From the NCBI GenBank assembly GCA_900540405.1, contig UQFW01000006.1, positions 1 to 36,566 of the forward strand: a stretch of 36,566 nt of DNA, in the 5' to 3' direction. The position numbers were made by a program, and so were the translations under genes. Origin of the DNA: Candidatus Avelusimicrobium faecicola (GTDB taxonomy: Bacteria; Elusimicrobiota; Elusimicrobia; Elusimicrobiales; Elusimicrobiaceae). How positions within the stretch are numbered: position 1 is the first letter of the stretch; each line of letters starts with the position of its first letter. This document shows positions 9,130-17,008 of the stretch, in pieces. The notes beneath the pieces were generated by a model. It saw only the letters and a list, made by a program, of their open reading frames with translations, made no database searches and was not told where the DNA came from.

Positions 9130-10095
9130 ATGATTGGTATTGGTGTAGACATCGGCGGCACCTTTGTAAAAGTGTTTGTAATGAACGAATACGGCGAGAT
9201 TTTCCGTCAAGAAAAAATGGAAACCGATTACAGCAAAGGGTCCCAATTCTTTTTACAACAACTGGCGGATTACATCAACCGTATCCAACAGGAATTTGCG
9301 GGCCAAAAAGTTGCCGTTGCCGTGGGCGCGCCGGGGGATGTGGATAACCAAAACGGTATTTTGCGCTACAACCCCAACCTTAAATTTAAGGACGTGGCCG
9401 ACTGGCCCATGGCCCGTATTCTGAAAGATTTAACCGGCATTTTGCCCGCCGTAGCCAACGATGCCACCCTGGCCGCGTGGGGCGTGTACGAAAAAGAATT
9501 AAACCGCAAAGGAAACAATGTACTGGTAGTCACCCTGGGGACCGGCGTGGGCGGCGGGTTAATTATCAACCGCGAACTCTACCAAGGCTCTAACGGTACG
9601 GCGGGCGAAATCGGCCACACCAAAATTGCCGATACCCGCACCGGGCCTTTGTGCGGTTGCGGCGCGCACGGCTGTCTGGAGGCTTTTGTGGGCACGATTG
9701 GCATTAAGCGCCGCGTGTGGCAAGCCGCCGAGGAACAGCCGCAATCCACCCTGGCCCAAATGGTCCGCCAAGAAAAAGATTTTAAGATTGAATTGGTTTC
9801 CCGCGCGGCCGAAAAGGGTTGCCCGGCGGCCTTAAAAGTATGGCAAGATACCGGGTTTTATTTGGGCATTGGTATAGCCAACGTGGTATTGACCTTAGAT
9901 ATAGACACGGTAGTTTTGGCCGGGGGCGTGTCCCGCGCGGCCACTTACTTTATGCCGGCCTTAAAACAGGTATTGGAAAACCAACAAATCAAAACGCCGT
10001 TCAAACGGCTTACACTCCTCACGTCCACGCACCCGAATATCGGCGGGATTGGGGCGGCCATGTACGCCATACACCAGGCCACTAAAAACGCATGA
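9130..10095 (+). CDS. ROK family glucokinase-like sugar kinase
   Basis: A 321-residue ROK-family kinase that probably phosphorylates glucose or a related hexose with ATP. The N-terminal phosphate-binding motif DIGGTFVK is present, along with a VANDATLAAWG segment, GTGVGGGLIINREL and the GEIGHTKI signature. The ROK zinc site follows as CGCGAHGCLEAF (about residues 177-188). The second ATP-binding motif region VVLAGGVS is also intact. An AAGGAG ribosome site at 9114-9119 supports the ATG at 9130. The stop overlaps the lptD start by four bases. The exact substrate cannot be read from sequence; glucokinase is the commonest function and fits the alpha-glucan enzymes further along the window. Confidence 0.88.
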   Translation: MIGIGVDIGGTFVKVFVMNEYGEIFRQEKMETDYSKGSQFFLQQLADYINRIQQEFAGQKVAVAVGAPGDVDNQNGILRYNPNLKFKDVADWPMARILKDLTGILPAVANDATLAAWGVYEKELNRKGNNVLVVTLGTGVGGGLIINRELYQGSNGTAGEIGHTKIADTRTGPLCGCGAHGCLEAFVGTIGIKRRVWQAAEEQPQSTLAQMVRQEKDFKIELVSRAAEKGCPAALKVWQDTGFYLGIGIANVVLTLDIDTVVLAGGVSRAATYFMPALKQVLENQQIKTPFKRLTLLTSTHPNIGGIGAAMYAIHQATKNA

Positions 10096-12251
10096 AATTA
10101 CATTATTTAGTTATTCTGTCAGTTCTTTGCCCGGCCCTCGCTTTTGCGCAGGACCAAAAACTGCCTGCCCCGCCCGGGCAGGACGGATTTATTTATTTTA
10201 CGGCCGATAACGCCAGTGTGGACCCTGTTTCCAAAAAAGTGAACTTAAAAGGAAATGTGGTTATTACGCAGGAAACAAAAGACAAAAAACACCGCGTAGT
10301 GACGGGGGAAGATATTACGCTGGACCAGGCCAAAACGCAAATTTCCTCCGCGGGAACTATGACGGTAAAAACGGCGGACGCCACGTTGACCGGGCAGGAT
10401 ATGTCCGTCAATTACACCACCAAAGATTTTACCGCCCACAACATAGCCACCCAGTACCCGCCCTTGCGCGTGATTAACGCCAAAGAAATTTCTTCCAAAA
10501 ACGGTAAAGAAGTCCTGCGCGGGGCCACCCTTACTTGCTGTGACAAGCCGGACCCGCACTACACGCTTTCCGTCGGCAAGTTGTCTGTTTCGCCCGAAAA
10601 GCGCGTTTTCGGCACCAATGCCATTATGCGTTTGGACGGTTGGCCGGTACTATATGTGCCGGTATTTTGGCGCTCGCTAGAATCCCAAAAACCGTTTACC
10701 ACCCATGTAGATTTTACCCAAAGTAAAAAAATCGGTTTCGGCGTATTAACGTCCACCGTGTTTGACCCTGTTTTGGGTTTCCGCCCCAAGTTAAATTTGG
10801 ATTATTACACCAAATCCGGCGTGGGTATCGGTACGGAACTGTTGGCCGTGACCACCCCCACCCTGCAAGGTACCGGGGAATTTTACTACATTCACGATAA
10901 CGCCAGCCCGGTGGAACTGGGCAAAGAAGAAACCAACCGTTGGGGCGTGCGCGGCGGCTACTGGTTGGAAATGGCGGACTCGTCCGACCACTTAAATAAC
11001 GAACACGGCGCCCTGTACCAGTTGCAAACGCAATTCCGTATGGTGTCCGACCCGTACTTTAACGATTCGTTCTTCCGCGGCAACCCGTATATTTTTATGC
11101 CGGACCAGCAAACCAACTTTTCCGTTTCCCGCCAAACGCGGCGTTCCACCCTGCGCGTGAGCTATGACCAGCAGGATATTTACGATTGGAACAAAATGAA
11201 GTTTATTGCCCAAACCCGCACCCTGCCGGAAATAAAATATATGCTCCACCCGGTTAATTTACTGGGGCTTTCCCACCGGGTAGAAGCCGGCCTTGATAAT
11301 ACTTCCTATATGGAAGAATCGTTCCGCCGCTCCGGGAACGCCCGCTGGACGGCCGAAAAAGCCGTCCGTTTGGCGCGGGGATTCACATTCACCCCCTCTG
11401 TATTTTACGACCAAACCGTCACCTTTGCGGACCCGCAATACGAATCCAAAGATTCGTGGGTGGGCAGAATCGGCACGGACTTAAACGTACAGACCGAAAC
11501 ACTCCTGGGCACGACGGACTTCGGCTACCGCTACACCAAACGCCTTTCCACTAATACGGTGACCACGGACCAGCACTCTTTAGACCGGGGCGAAGAACGC
11601 AATAAAATTTATCTGTCTAATTACTACCGTCCCTCGTTTAACACCTATGTCCGTTTTGAAACCGGATTTAATTTAGCCAATACCACCACCAACTTGCAAA
11701 CCGGGGTACAGCGGGAATTGGGCTGGGAACACCTCAAATCCCGCGTGGAACCGTTATTACTGGAGGGCGGCTACAATTCCCCCAGCGGCAACTTCCGCTT
11801 TTTTGTGCAAGATATTTATGATTTGCAAGAAAAAAACCAGGCGTTCATCACCCAGTTGGACTTTATTTATAAGCGCCAGATTATCGGCTTTGGGCTCAAT
11901 AATTTTGCCAATCACGAAGATATTGCCTCCCAATACCGCACCTATTCGGACCGCTATACGTTTACTACCTCGCTGGGTATCCGCCCCAATAACCCCAACT
12001 GGTTTATTGACGGCGGGTTTGATTTCCAAATCCAGGACAAAAGTTTTACCGGGTTTAACAAAATGTTGCGCGTTTCCCGCACATTCCACGATGCCCGCCT
12101 GGAACTGACCGTGCGTGACCGCAACCAAAACCTGTCGTTTGCGTTCCGCGTAAACGTGTTATGCGGTGGCGACCCGCGCAAACAACGCGCCCTGCCGGAA
12201 GACCAATACTGGTATCCGTGGCGCAGTGAAAATGATTTAAGGGATATGTAA
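10092..12251 (+). CDS. lptD: LPS-assembly outer-membrane protein LptD
   Basis: A 719-residue outer-membrane beta-barrel protein that inserts lipopolysaccharide into the outer leaflet. A signal peptide ends near residue 20 (ALAFAQ). Residues about 33-130 match the LptA/OstA beta-jellyroll (DPVSKKVNLKGNVVITQ, TGEDITLDQA). The remainder has the alternating hydrophobic pattern of an LptD barrel, including WPVLYVPVFW and many aromatic-capped strands. Paired cysteines occur at residues 149-150 and another in NVLCGGDP near the C-terminus, so an inter-domain disulfide like that of known LptD proteins is possible. This gene is direct evidence for a two-membrane cell envelope. It overlaps the kinase gene by four bases and is followed by tdk after 15 bases. 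Confidence 0.88.
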   Translation: MKLHYLVILSVLCPALAFAQDQKLPAPPGQDGFIYFTADNASVDPVSKKVNLKGNVVITQETKDKKHRVVTGEDITLDQAKTQISSAGTMTVKTADATLTGQDMSVNYTTKDFTAHNIATQYPPLRVINAKEISSKNGKEVLRGATLTCCDKPDPHYTLSVGKLSVSPEKRVFGTNAIMRLDGWPVLYVPVFWRSLESQKPFTTHVDFTQSKKIGFGVLTSTVFDPVLGFRPKLNLDYYTKSGVGIGTELLAVTTPTLQGTGEFYYIHDNASPVELGKEETNRWGVRGGYWLEMADSSDHLNNEHGALYQLQTQFRMVSDPYFNDSFFRGNPYIFMPDQQTNFSVSRQTRRSTLRVSYDQQDIYDWNKMKFIAQTRTLPEIKYMLHPVNLLGLSHRVEAGLDNTSYMEESFRRSGNARWTAEKAVRLARGFTFTPSVFYDQTVTFADPQYESKDSWVGRIGTDLNVQTETLLGTTDFGYRYTKRLSTNTVTTDQHSLDRGEERNKIYLSNYYRPSFNTYVRFETGFNLANTTTNLQTGVQRELGWEHLKSRVEPLLLEGGYNSPSGNFRFFVQDIYDLQEKNQAFITQLDFIYKRQIIGFGLNNFANHEDIASQYRTYSDRYTFTTSLGIRPNNPNWFIDGGFDFQIQDKSFTGFNKMLRVSRTFHDARLELTVRDRNQNLSFAFRVNVLCGGDPRKQRALPEDQYWYPWRSENDLRDM

Positions 12252-12266
12252 GGAGAAAAATAAAAA

Positions 12267-12836
12267 ATGGCGAACCCGCTGATTTACCATAAACAAGGTT
12301 GGATAGAAGTTATTTGCGGTTGTATGTTTTCCGGCAAGACGGAAGAACTTATCCGCCGCGTACGCACGGCACTGATTGCCAAGCAAAAAGTGCAGTTGTT
12401 TAATTCCAAGATAGATACCCGCTACGGCATAGACAGCATTACCAGCCACAACCAAAACAAAGTGGCCGCCACCTGTGTTAAATCCTCGGCCGATATTTTG
12501 CCGCTGGTAGATAAAGACACACAAGTAATAGCCATAGACGAAGTAAACTTTTTTGATAAAGGCATTGTGGAAGTGTGCGAAAAACTGGCCAAAGCCGGCA
12601 AACGCGTGATTGTAGCCGGGTTGGATACCGATTTCCGCGCGGAACCTTTTGAAGTGACCGCTACCCTAATGGCCAAGGCGGAATATGTGACCAAAAACCT
12701 GGCGGTTTGCACCAAATGCGGCAACCCGGCCAGCTTCAGCCAGCGTATCAGCAAAGATAAAAAGCGCATTGTGGTCGGCACGACCGACGCCTACCAAGCG
12801 CGTTGCCGCCGCTGTTTCAAAAAACCGCGCAAATAG
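12267..12836 (+). CDS. tdk: Thymidine kinase
   Basis: A type II (TK1-like) thymidine kinase of 189 residues that salvages thymidine to dTMP. The P-loop is [11 protein letters not shown] near residue 14, and the catalytic-site segment AIDEVNFFD contains the expected glutamate. The lasso-domain zinc site is complete: CTKCG near residue 149 and CRRC near the C-terminus. Length is typical. TAAGGAG overlapping the lptD stop is the ribosome site. This is the last gene of the long plus-strand cluster; a hairpin with T-rich flank follows at once. Confidence 0.95.
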   Translation: MANPLIYHKQGWIEVICGCMFSGKTEELIRRVRTALIAKQKVQLFNSKIDTRYGIDSITSHNQNKVAATCVKSSADILPLVDKDTQVIAIDEVNFFDKGIVEVCEKLAKAGKRVIVAGLDTDFRAEPFEVTATLMAKAEYVTKNLAVCTKCGNPASFSQRISKDKKRIVVGTTDAYQARCRRCFKKPRK

Positions 12837-12868
12837 CGTTTTTTAGGTTGCTATTCGTCTTTTTATTT

Positions 12869-12897
12869 ATATCCCGCCCGCGCGGGATATTTTTATT
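12869..12897 (+). terminator. Rho-independent terminator after tdk
   Basis: The hairpin ATATCCCGC/GCGGGATAT with a short loop is followed by TTTTTATTT. A partial second copy of the right arm (GCGGGATATTTTTATTTG) follows at 12899-12916. It probably ends the ten-gene transcript. Confidence 0.8.
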
Positions 12898-12913
12898 TGC
12901 GGGATATTTTTAT

Positions 12914-12944
12914 TTGTGGCATAAATCCGTAAAAAAAGTATAAT
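12914..12944 (+). promoter_or_regulatory. Promoter for the RDD gene
   Basis: A perfect TATAAT at 12939-12944 lies about 36 bases upstream of the RDD start. TTGTGG at 12914-12919 is a possible -35 with a long spacer. The -10 call is reasonable and the -35 is weak. Confidence 0.5.
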
Positions 12945-12979
12945 AAAAAAGTATTCATATCTAAATTAAGGAGATTTTG

Positions 12980-13864
12980 ATGCAAAACGTTTATGCTTCT
13001 TTTTGGCGGCGTTTAGTCGCTTTTATTATAGACAGTATTGTCATTTCTTTCCCGACCATGCTTCTTTCGGGTGTGGTTGCGGCCCTGTTTATGCCAAAAT
13101 TCTTAGGCGCTATGGAGGCGGAGCCCTCGCCGGAAACCATTTCCGCCATGTTTTCCGCATACGGCTTTGTGATGGTAATTAATTTGGTATCGGCCTTGTT
13201 TTTTTGGCTCTACTATGCGTTTATGGAAAGCAGTGCCAAACAGGCTACTTTAGGCAAAATGGCCATGGGTATTAAAGTAGTGGACGAACACGGCCAGCGC
13301 ATTAGCTTTGCGCGCGCCACCGGGCGTACTTTTGCCAAAATTATTTCTTACACCATTTTGTATTTTGGCTTTTTTATGGCGGCATTTACCAAAAAACGCC
13401 AAGCCCTGCATGATTTAATCGCCACCACCTATGTAGTGAACGCGGGCTACCAGCCGGACGGACAACCCTTGCCGCAGGAAAAATTCCGCCCCGGGTGCTT
13501 AATTTTGACCCTTTTAGCTATTTTGATTCCCATTGTATTATGGTTTGCTTTAATGGGGTGGATAATAACCACCGGATTAAAAGAAGCGAATACTGCCACC
13601 AGAAACCCCCACCAGATGGTGGCCGAACAAATGAAAGCATTAGCCGCCCAAAACACCCAAACGCAACCTGTTGAACTGGACGGGTTTACGATTACCACGC
13701 AAGAAGACGGCGTATATGCCACCCCGGCCAATACCCTCACGGAATTCAAACTTTTTATTCCCTATGGGGGCACGGACGTTTGCTGTCAACCGGACGAAGA
13801 CGACGATGACGAGGAATTTAACTCTTGCACCTTATTTGCAAAAGGCTTTCCTGTTTGCAAATAA
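12980..13864 (+). CDS. RDD family membrane protein with acidic C-terminal tail
   Basis: A 294-residue integral membrane protein of the RDD family. The family is named for conserved Arg-Asp-Asp positions, and function is mostly unknown; some members are linked to ion transport. RLVAFIIDSIV at the start of the first membrane helix is the family hallmark. A second helix (about 63-85), a GKMAMGIKVVDEHG loop and a third segment ending KKRQALHDLIA complete the domain. An extra helix at about 172-195 leads to a soluble tail that ends in a run of seven acidic residues and two cysteines. The ATG at 12980 has AAGGAG six bases upstream; a TTG three bases earlier would add one residue. It is monocistronic between its own promoter and terminator. 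Confidence 0.85.
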   Translation: MQNVYASFWRRLVAFIIDSIVISFPTMLLSGVVAALFMPKFLGAMEAEPSPETISAMFSAYGFVMVINLVSALFFWLYYAFMESSAKQATLGKMAMGIKVVDEHGQRISFARATGRTFAKIISYTILYFGFFMAAFTKKRQALHDLIATTYVVNAGYQPDGQPLPQEKFRPGCLILTLLAILIPIVLWFALMGWIITTGLKEANTATRNPHQMVAEQMKALAAQNTQTQPVELDGFTITTQEDGVYATPANTLTEFKLFIPYGGTDVCCQPDEDDDDEEFNSCTLFAKGFPVCK

Positions 13865-13881
13865 AATAACTTGTTTTACGC

Positions 13882-13911
13882 GGGGCCCTTTTATAAAAGG
13901 GCCCCTTTTTT
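13882..13911 (+). terminator. Rho-independent terminator after the RDD gene
   Basis: A perfect 24-base palindrome at 13882-13905 (arms GGGGCCCTTTTA and TAAAAGGGCCCC) is followed by six T. Confidence 0.9.
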
Positions 13912-13924
13912 ATGGGTAGCAAAA

Positions 13925-14452
13925 GGCAATTTGCGGTTTTCTTGTAAGTGCCGCGTACGCCAACCGCGCGAACACCGTGAGCGTTGTACGCTAGCGCACA
14001 AAAAACCGCAAATTCCGAAAAGCAAACAGCTGGAAAGATTTTTGCAGATAGGCCCTGTTTGGTTATTTTCCCGCCCCAAAGCGGCGGCTTAAAACAGCGC
14101 GGAGCAAAGCCGGGCCTTGCCCCGGTTCTTTTACGTTTTTCAGGCAAGTTGCGGTTTTCTTGTAAGTGCCGCGTACGCCAACCGCGCGAACACCGTGAGC
14201 GTTGTACGTCAACGCACAAAAAACCGCAAATTCCGAAACTAAATTTTAGCAGGAAAGATTTTTACAGACAGGCGTTGTTTGGCTGTTCCACCGCCCCAAG
14301 CGGCGGCTTAAAACAGCGCGCAATACGCCGGGCCCGGCCCCGGTTCTTTTACGTTTTTCAGGCAAGTTGCGGTTTTCTTGTAAGTACCGCGTACGCCACC
14401 GCGCGAACACCGTGAGCGTTGTACGCTAACGCACAAAAAACCGCAAATTGCC
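13925..14452. repeat. Tandem 218-bp structured repeat element, MITE-like
   Basis: The 620 bases between the RDD gene and the helicase gene hold no convincing gene but do hold a repeat array. Units begin at 13924, 14142 and 14360, an exact 218-bp period. The third copy keeps only its first part of about 90 bases. Each unit opens with a long imperfect hairpin whose arms are TTGCGGTTTT and AAAACCGCAA. The unit then carries a GC-rich mini-hairpin (CCGCC/GGCGG) and a CCGGG/CCCGG hairpin next to a T-rich run. The whole array is bounded by perfect 16-nt inverted repeats (13925-13940 and 14437-14452) and flanked on both sides by CAAAA. It sits between the 3' ends of two convergent genes, a typical place for REP- or MITE-type elements. 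No transposase is encoded in it. Confidence 0.8.
13928..14014. repeat. Hairpin module, copy 1
   Basis: Perfect 13-bp arms (13928-13940 and 14002-14014) enclose about 60 bases. Inside, GCGTAC and GTACGC form a second stem. Copies 2 and 3 lie at 14149-14229 and 14367-14446 with 10-bp perfect arms. The arms vary less than the 218-bp unit spacers. Confidence 0.75.
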
Positions 14453-14484
14453 CAAAAACGGAAAATCCCAACAGACCAACCCAG

Positions 14485-16944
14485 TTATAGTATTTCTAGG
14501 GGAGCGAATTTGAGCATAAATGTCCTCCGCACCCCATTCCCAAATACCACGGTCACTTTGGCGCTTTCGCCGGAGCCGGCAATCTGCACGATTTTGCCTT
14601 GCCCGAAAACGCCGTGTTTCACGAGGCCGCCGACGGCCACGCCGTCCGCATTTTTTTGTGCGGGCGCAGCAGGGGCGGGCTTGTTAAAAGCCGGAGCCGA
14701 AGAAGCCGGGCGGGAATACAAACTGCCTAGGCCCGAAGAGCCACGCGGGGACGTATAGTCCAAATCGTCGTTGTCTTCAATTTCGTAGCCGTGGCTGTCG
14801 TATTTCTTTTGGAAACGGCTGGCGGCGGCGTAGCCTTCAAAATCGTTCCCGCGGCCGGAGCCGAAGTTGTTGCGGCCTTTCCAGTAGCCGTTGCCGTAAT
14901 GCCCGCCGGAGTATCCGCCGGACGAGGTGCCGCCGTATACGCCAAAACGGCCTTTATAATCGGTATACCGCGGTTGTTGGGCAAGGCGTTCTTCGCGTTC
15001 GCTTTCGTCCAGCAAGCCACATTCGTACAAAAAGCGGGAAGGCACGTTGGTATGGGTCTGCCCGAATTTGCGGCGGCTTTGCGCATACGTCATGTAGAGT
15101 TTTTCGCGTGCGCGGGTCATGGCTACATAACACAGGCGGCGCTCTTCTTCCAATTCGTCTTCGTCGTCTTTGGCAATCGGGAACAGCCCTTCTTCCATAC
15201 CCGTCACAAACACGTTGTTAAATTCCAACCCTTTGGCTAAGTGTACCGTCATCAGCGTGACGGCTCCGCCCTCTCCGGCGGCGGAATTATCTTCGCCGGA
15301 TAAAAGGGAAATTTCCTGTAAAAAGTCGGATACGGACGGCTCCTTTTCCCCTTTTTGGCACCGTTCTTCATATTCTTTGACGGCGTTGACTAATGCGTCC
15401 AAGTTCTGCAAGCGGCTTTCGGCTTCCGGGTCTTTTTCCATTTCCGCACGCACGGCGGCCAAATAGCCGGATTCCTGCAAAATTTTATTAAAAATATCCG
15501 CCGGGGCGGTCAGCAGCATATCCTGCCGCCAACCGTCAAACAGTTTAGCCAAATTCAGCGCGGCTTTGCACGCGACGGAACTCAGCCCCCCCACATACGG
15601 GGCGTGGCGCAAGGCTTCATACAGCGGGATTTGTTTTTCCTCCGCGTAGGCACTCAAACGGTCCTGCGCCACTTTGCCCAAGCCGCGCGTGGGAGTATTG
15701 ATAATGCGCAGTAAACTCACGTTATCGGCCGGGTTGATTAAAATGCGGGCATAGCACAAAATATCTTTAATTTCTTTACGGTCATAGAAGCGCAACGTAC
15801 CAATCAGGCGGTACGGGATTTGGTAGCGGCGGAAAGAGTCTTCAAAACTGCGGCTCTGGGCGTTGGTGCGGTAAAACACGGCAATATCTTTCAGGCTGGC
15901 GCCGTCTTCCTCCACCAACTGCCGGATATGCTGGCTAACCCAGCGGGCTTCTTCGCCTTCCGTCAGCAGTTCGCGCACTTCTATCGGGTCGCCGGAGGCT
16001 TTATCCGTAAACAAGCTCTTTTCTTTGCGTTTTTTGTTTTTGGTAATCAGCTTGTTGGAGGCTTCCAAAATTACTTTGGTGGAGCGGTAATTCTGCTCCA
16101 ACGTAATGGTTTTGGCGTCCTTAAAATCTTTTTCAAATTCCAAAATGTTGCGGATGTTGGCCCCACGCCAAGAATAAATACTCTGGTCCGGGTCCCCCAC
16201 CACACACAATTTGCGGTGTTTGGCGGCCAACATGCGGGTAATCATATATTGGGTATGGTTGGTGTCCTGGTATTCGTCCACCAGTACATATTGGAAAAGC
16301 TCTTGGTAATAATTTTTGATGTCCTCGTGGTCACGCAACAGCTCCACGGTTTTAACCAACAAATCCCCAAAGTCCAGCGCGCCGGCGGCTTTTAGGCGTT
16401 GTTCGTATTTTTTATACACTTCCGCCGCGCGGATTTTATAATCCAGGCCCGAGGCGGTGGCGGATTGCATCATGGTATCGGGCGAAACCAGGTCATCTTT
16501 GGCGCGGGAAATGAGCGAAACAATTTGGTTGATTTCCTTTTTGGGGTCTTTAATACCCATTTGCTCCAAAATCAGGCTGACTACCTTTTTTTGGTCGCTG
16601 TCATCATAAATGGCAAAATCGCGCGTGAGGCCCAATTTTTCGGCGTGTTGGCGGAGCATTCTAACGCCCATGGAGTGAAACGTATGTATCCACACGCGGC
16701 GCCCCGCGCCCGGCTCCAGGGCCTCCACACGCTCGCGCATTTCCTGCGCGGCTTTGTTGGTAAATGTGACCGCCAAAATGCGCGACGGATTATAGCCGTC
16801 TTCAATCAGTTTGGCAATTTTGGTGGTAAGGGTTTTGGTTTTACCCGTTCCGGCACCGGCTACAATCAGGCAGGGCCCGCCGTCATAATTTACAGCTTCC
16901 AACTGTTGGGGATTTAAGGATTTAAGAGAATCTTGTAAAGTCAT
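14485..16944 (-). CDS. PcrA/UvrD-type DNA helicase
   Basis: An 819-residue superfamily 1A 3'-5' helicase, acting in repair and in clearing proteins from DNA. The Walker A motif AGAGTGKT is at residues 29-36, the Walker B motif VDEYQDTN near residue 224, and DPDQSIYSWRGA, QNYRST, TVHLAKGLEF and VAMTRARE follow in the expected order. A Gly/Tyr/Ser/Asn-rich, probably disordered linker (about 665-720) separates the core from a C-terminal Tudor-like module (GLVKHGVFGQGKIV...) that in PcrA contacts RNA polymerase. GGAAG just upstream supports the start. PcrA fits better than UvrD because of this C-terminal module, but the naming is uncertain. It lies downstream of the RNA methyltransferase gene with a hairpin between them. 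Confidence 0.93.
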   Translation of the reverse strand: MTLQDSLKSLNPQQLEAVNYDGGPCLIVAGAGTGKTKTLTTKIAKLIEDGYNPSRILAVTFTNKAAQEMRERVEALEPGAGRRVWIHTFHSMGVRMLRQHAEKLGLTRDFAIYDDSDQKKVVSLILEQMGIKDPKKEINQIVSLISRAKDDLVSPDTMMQSATASGLDYKIRAAEVYKKYEQRLKAAGALDFGDLLVKTVELLRDHEDIKNYYQELFQYVLVDEYQDTNHTQYMITRMLAAKHRKLCVVGDPDQSIYSWRGANIRNILEFEKDFKDAKTITLEQNYRSTKVILEASNKLITKNKKRKEKSLFTDKASGDPIEVRELLTEGEEARWVSQHIRQLVEEDGASLKDIAVFYRTNAQSRSFEDSFRRYQIPYRLIGTLRFYDRKEIKDILCYARILINPADNVSLLRIINTPTRGLGKVAQDRLSAYAEEKQIPLYEALRHAPYVGGLSSVACKAALNLAKLFDGWRQDMLLTAPADIFNKILQESGYLAAVRAEMEKDPEAESRLQNLDALVNAVKEYEERCQKGEKEPSVSDFLQEISLLSGEDNSAAGEGGAVTLMTVHLAKGLEFNNVFVTGMEEGLFPIAKDDEDELEEERRLCYVAMTRAREKLYMTYAQSRRKFGQTHTNVPSRFLYECGLLDESEREERLAQQPRYTDYKGRFGVYGGTSSGGYSGGHYGNGYWKGRNNFGSGRGNDFEGYAAASRFQKKYDSHGYEIEDNDDLDYTSPRGSSGLGSLYSRPASSAPAFNKPAPAAPAQKNADGVAVGGLVKHGVFGQGKIVQIAGSGESAKVTVVFGNGVRRTFMLKFAPLEIL

Positions 16945-16969
16945 TTTTACTTCCTAAACAGACAAAATG

Positions 16970-16993
16970 GGGCGGCCCGAATAAATGCCGCCC
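16970..16993 (-). terminator. Possible terminator or attenuator between methyltransferase and helicase genes
   Basis: Seven-base arms GGGCGGC and GCCGCCC flank a 10-base loop. On the minus strand only a short T-rich stretch follows, so termination may be partial. Confidence 0.45.
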
Positions 16994-17008
16994 TTTCTAA
17001 AGGAGCCG

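Noticed and set aside
13984..14415. Open reading frames (up to 143 codons) over the repeat, on both strands
   Set aside because: The frames follow the 218-bp repeat, so the same peptide recurs; they lack ribosome sites and the DNA conserves hairpins rather than codons.
13924..14452. CRISPR array
   Set aside because: The period is 218 bp and whole units are similar; there are no short repeats with unique spacers and no cas genes.
15820..16395. Plus-strand open frame of 191 codons inside the helicase gene
   Set aside because: It is the antisense shadow of intact PcrA/UvrD motifs and has a composition typical of such shadows (Phe, Gly, Val rich).
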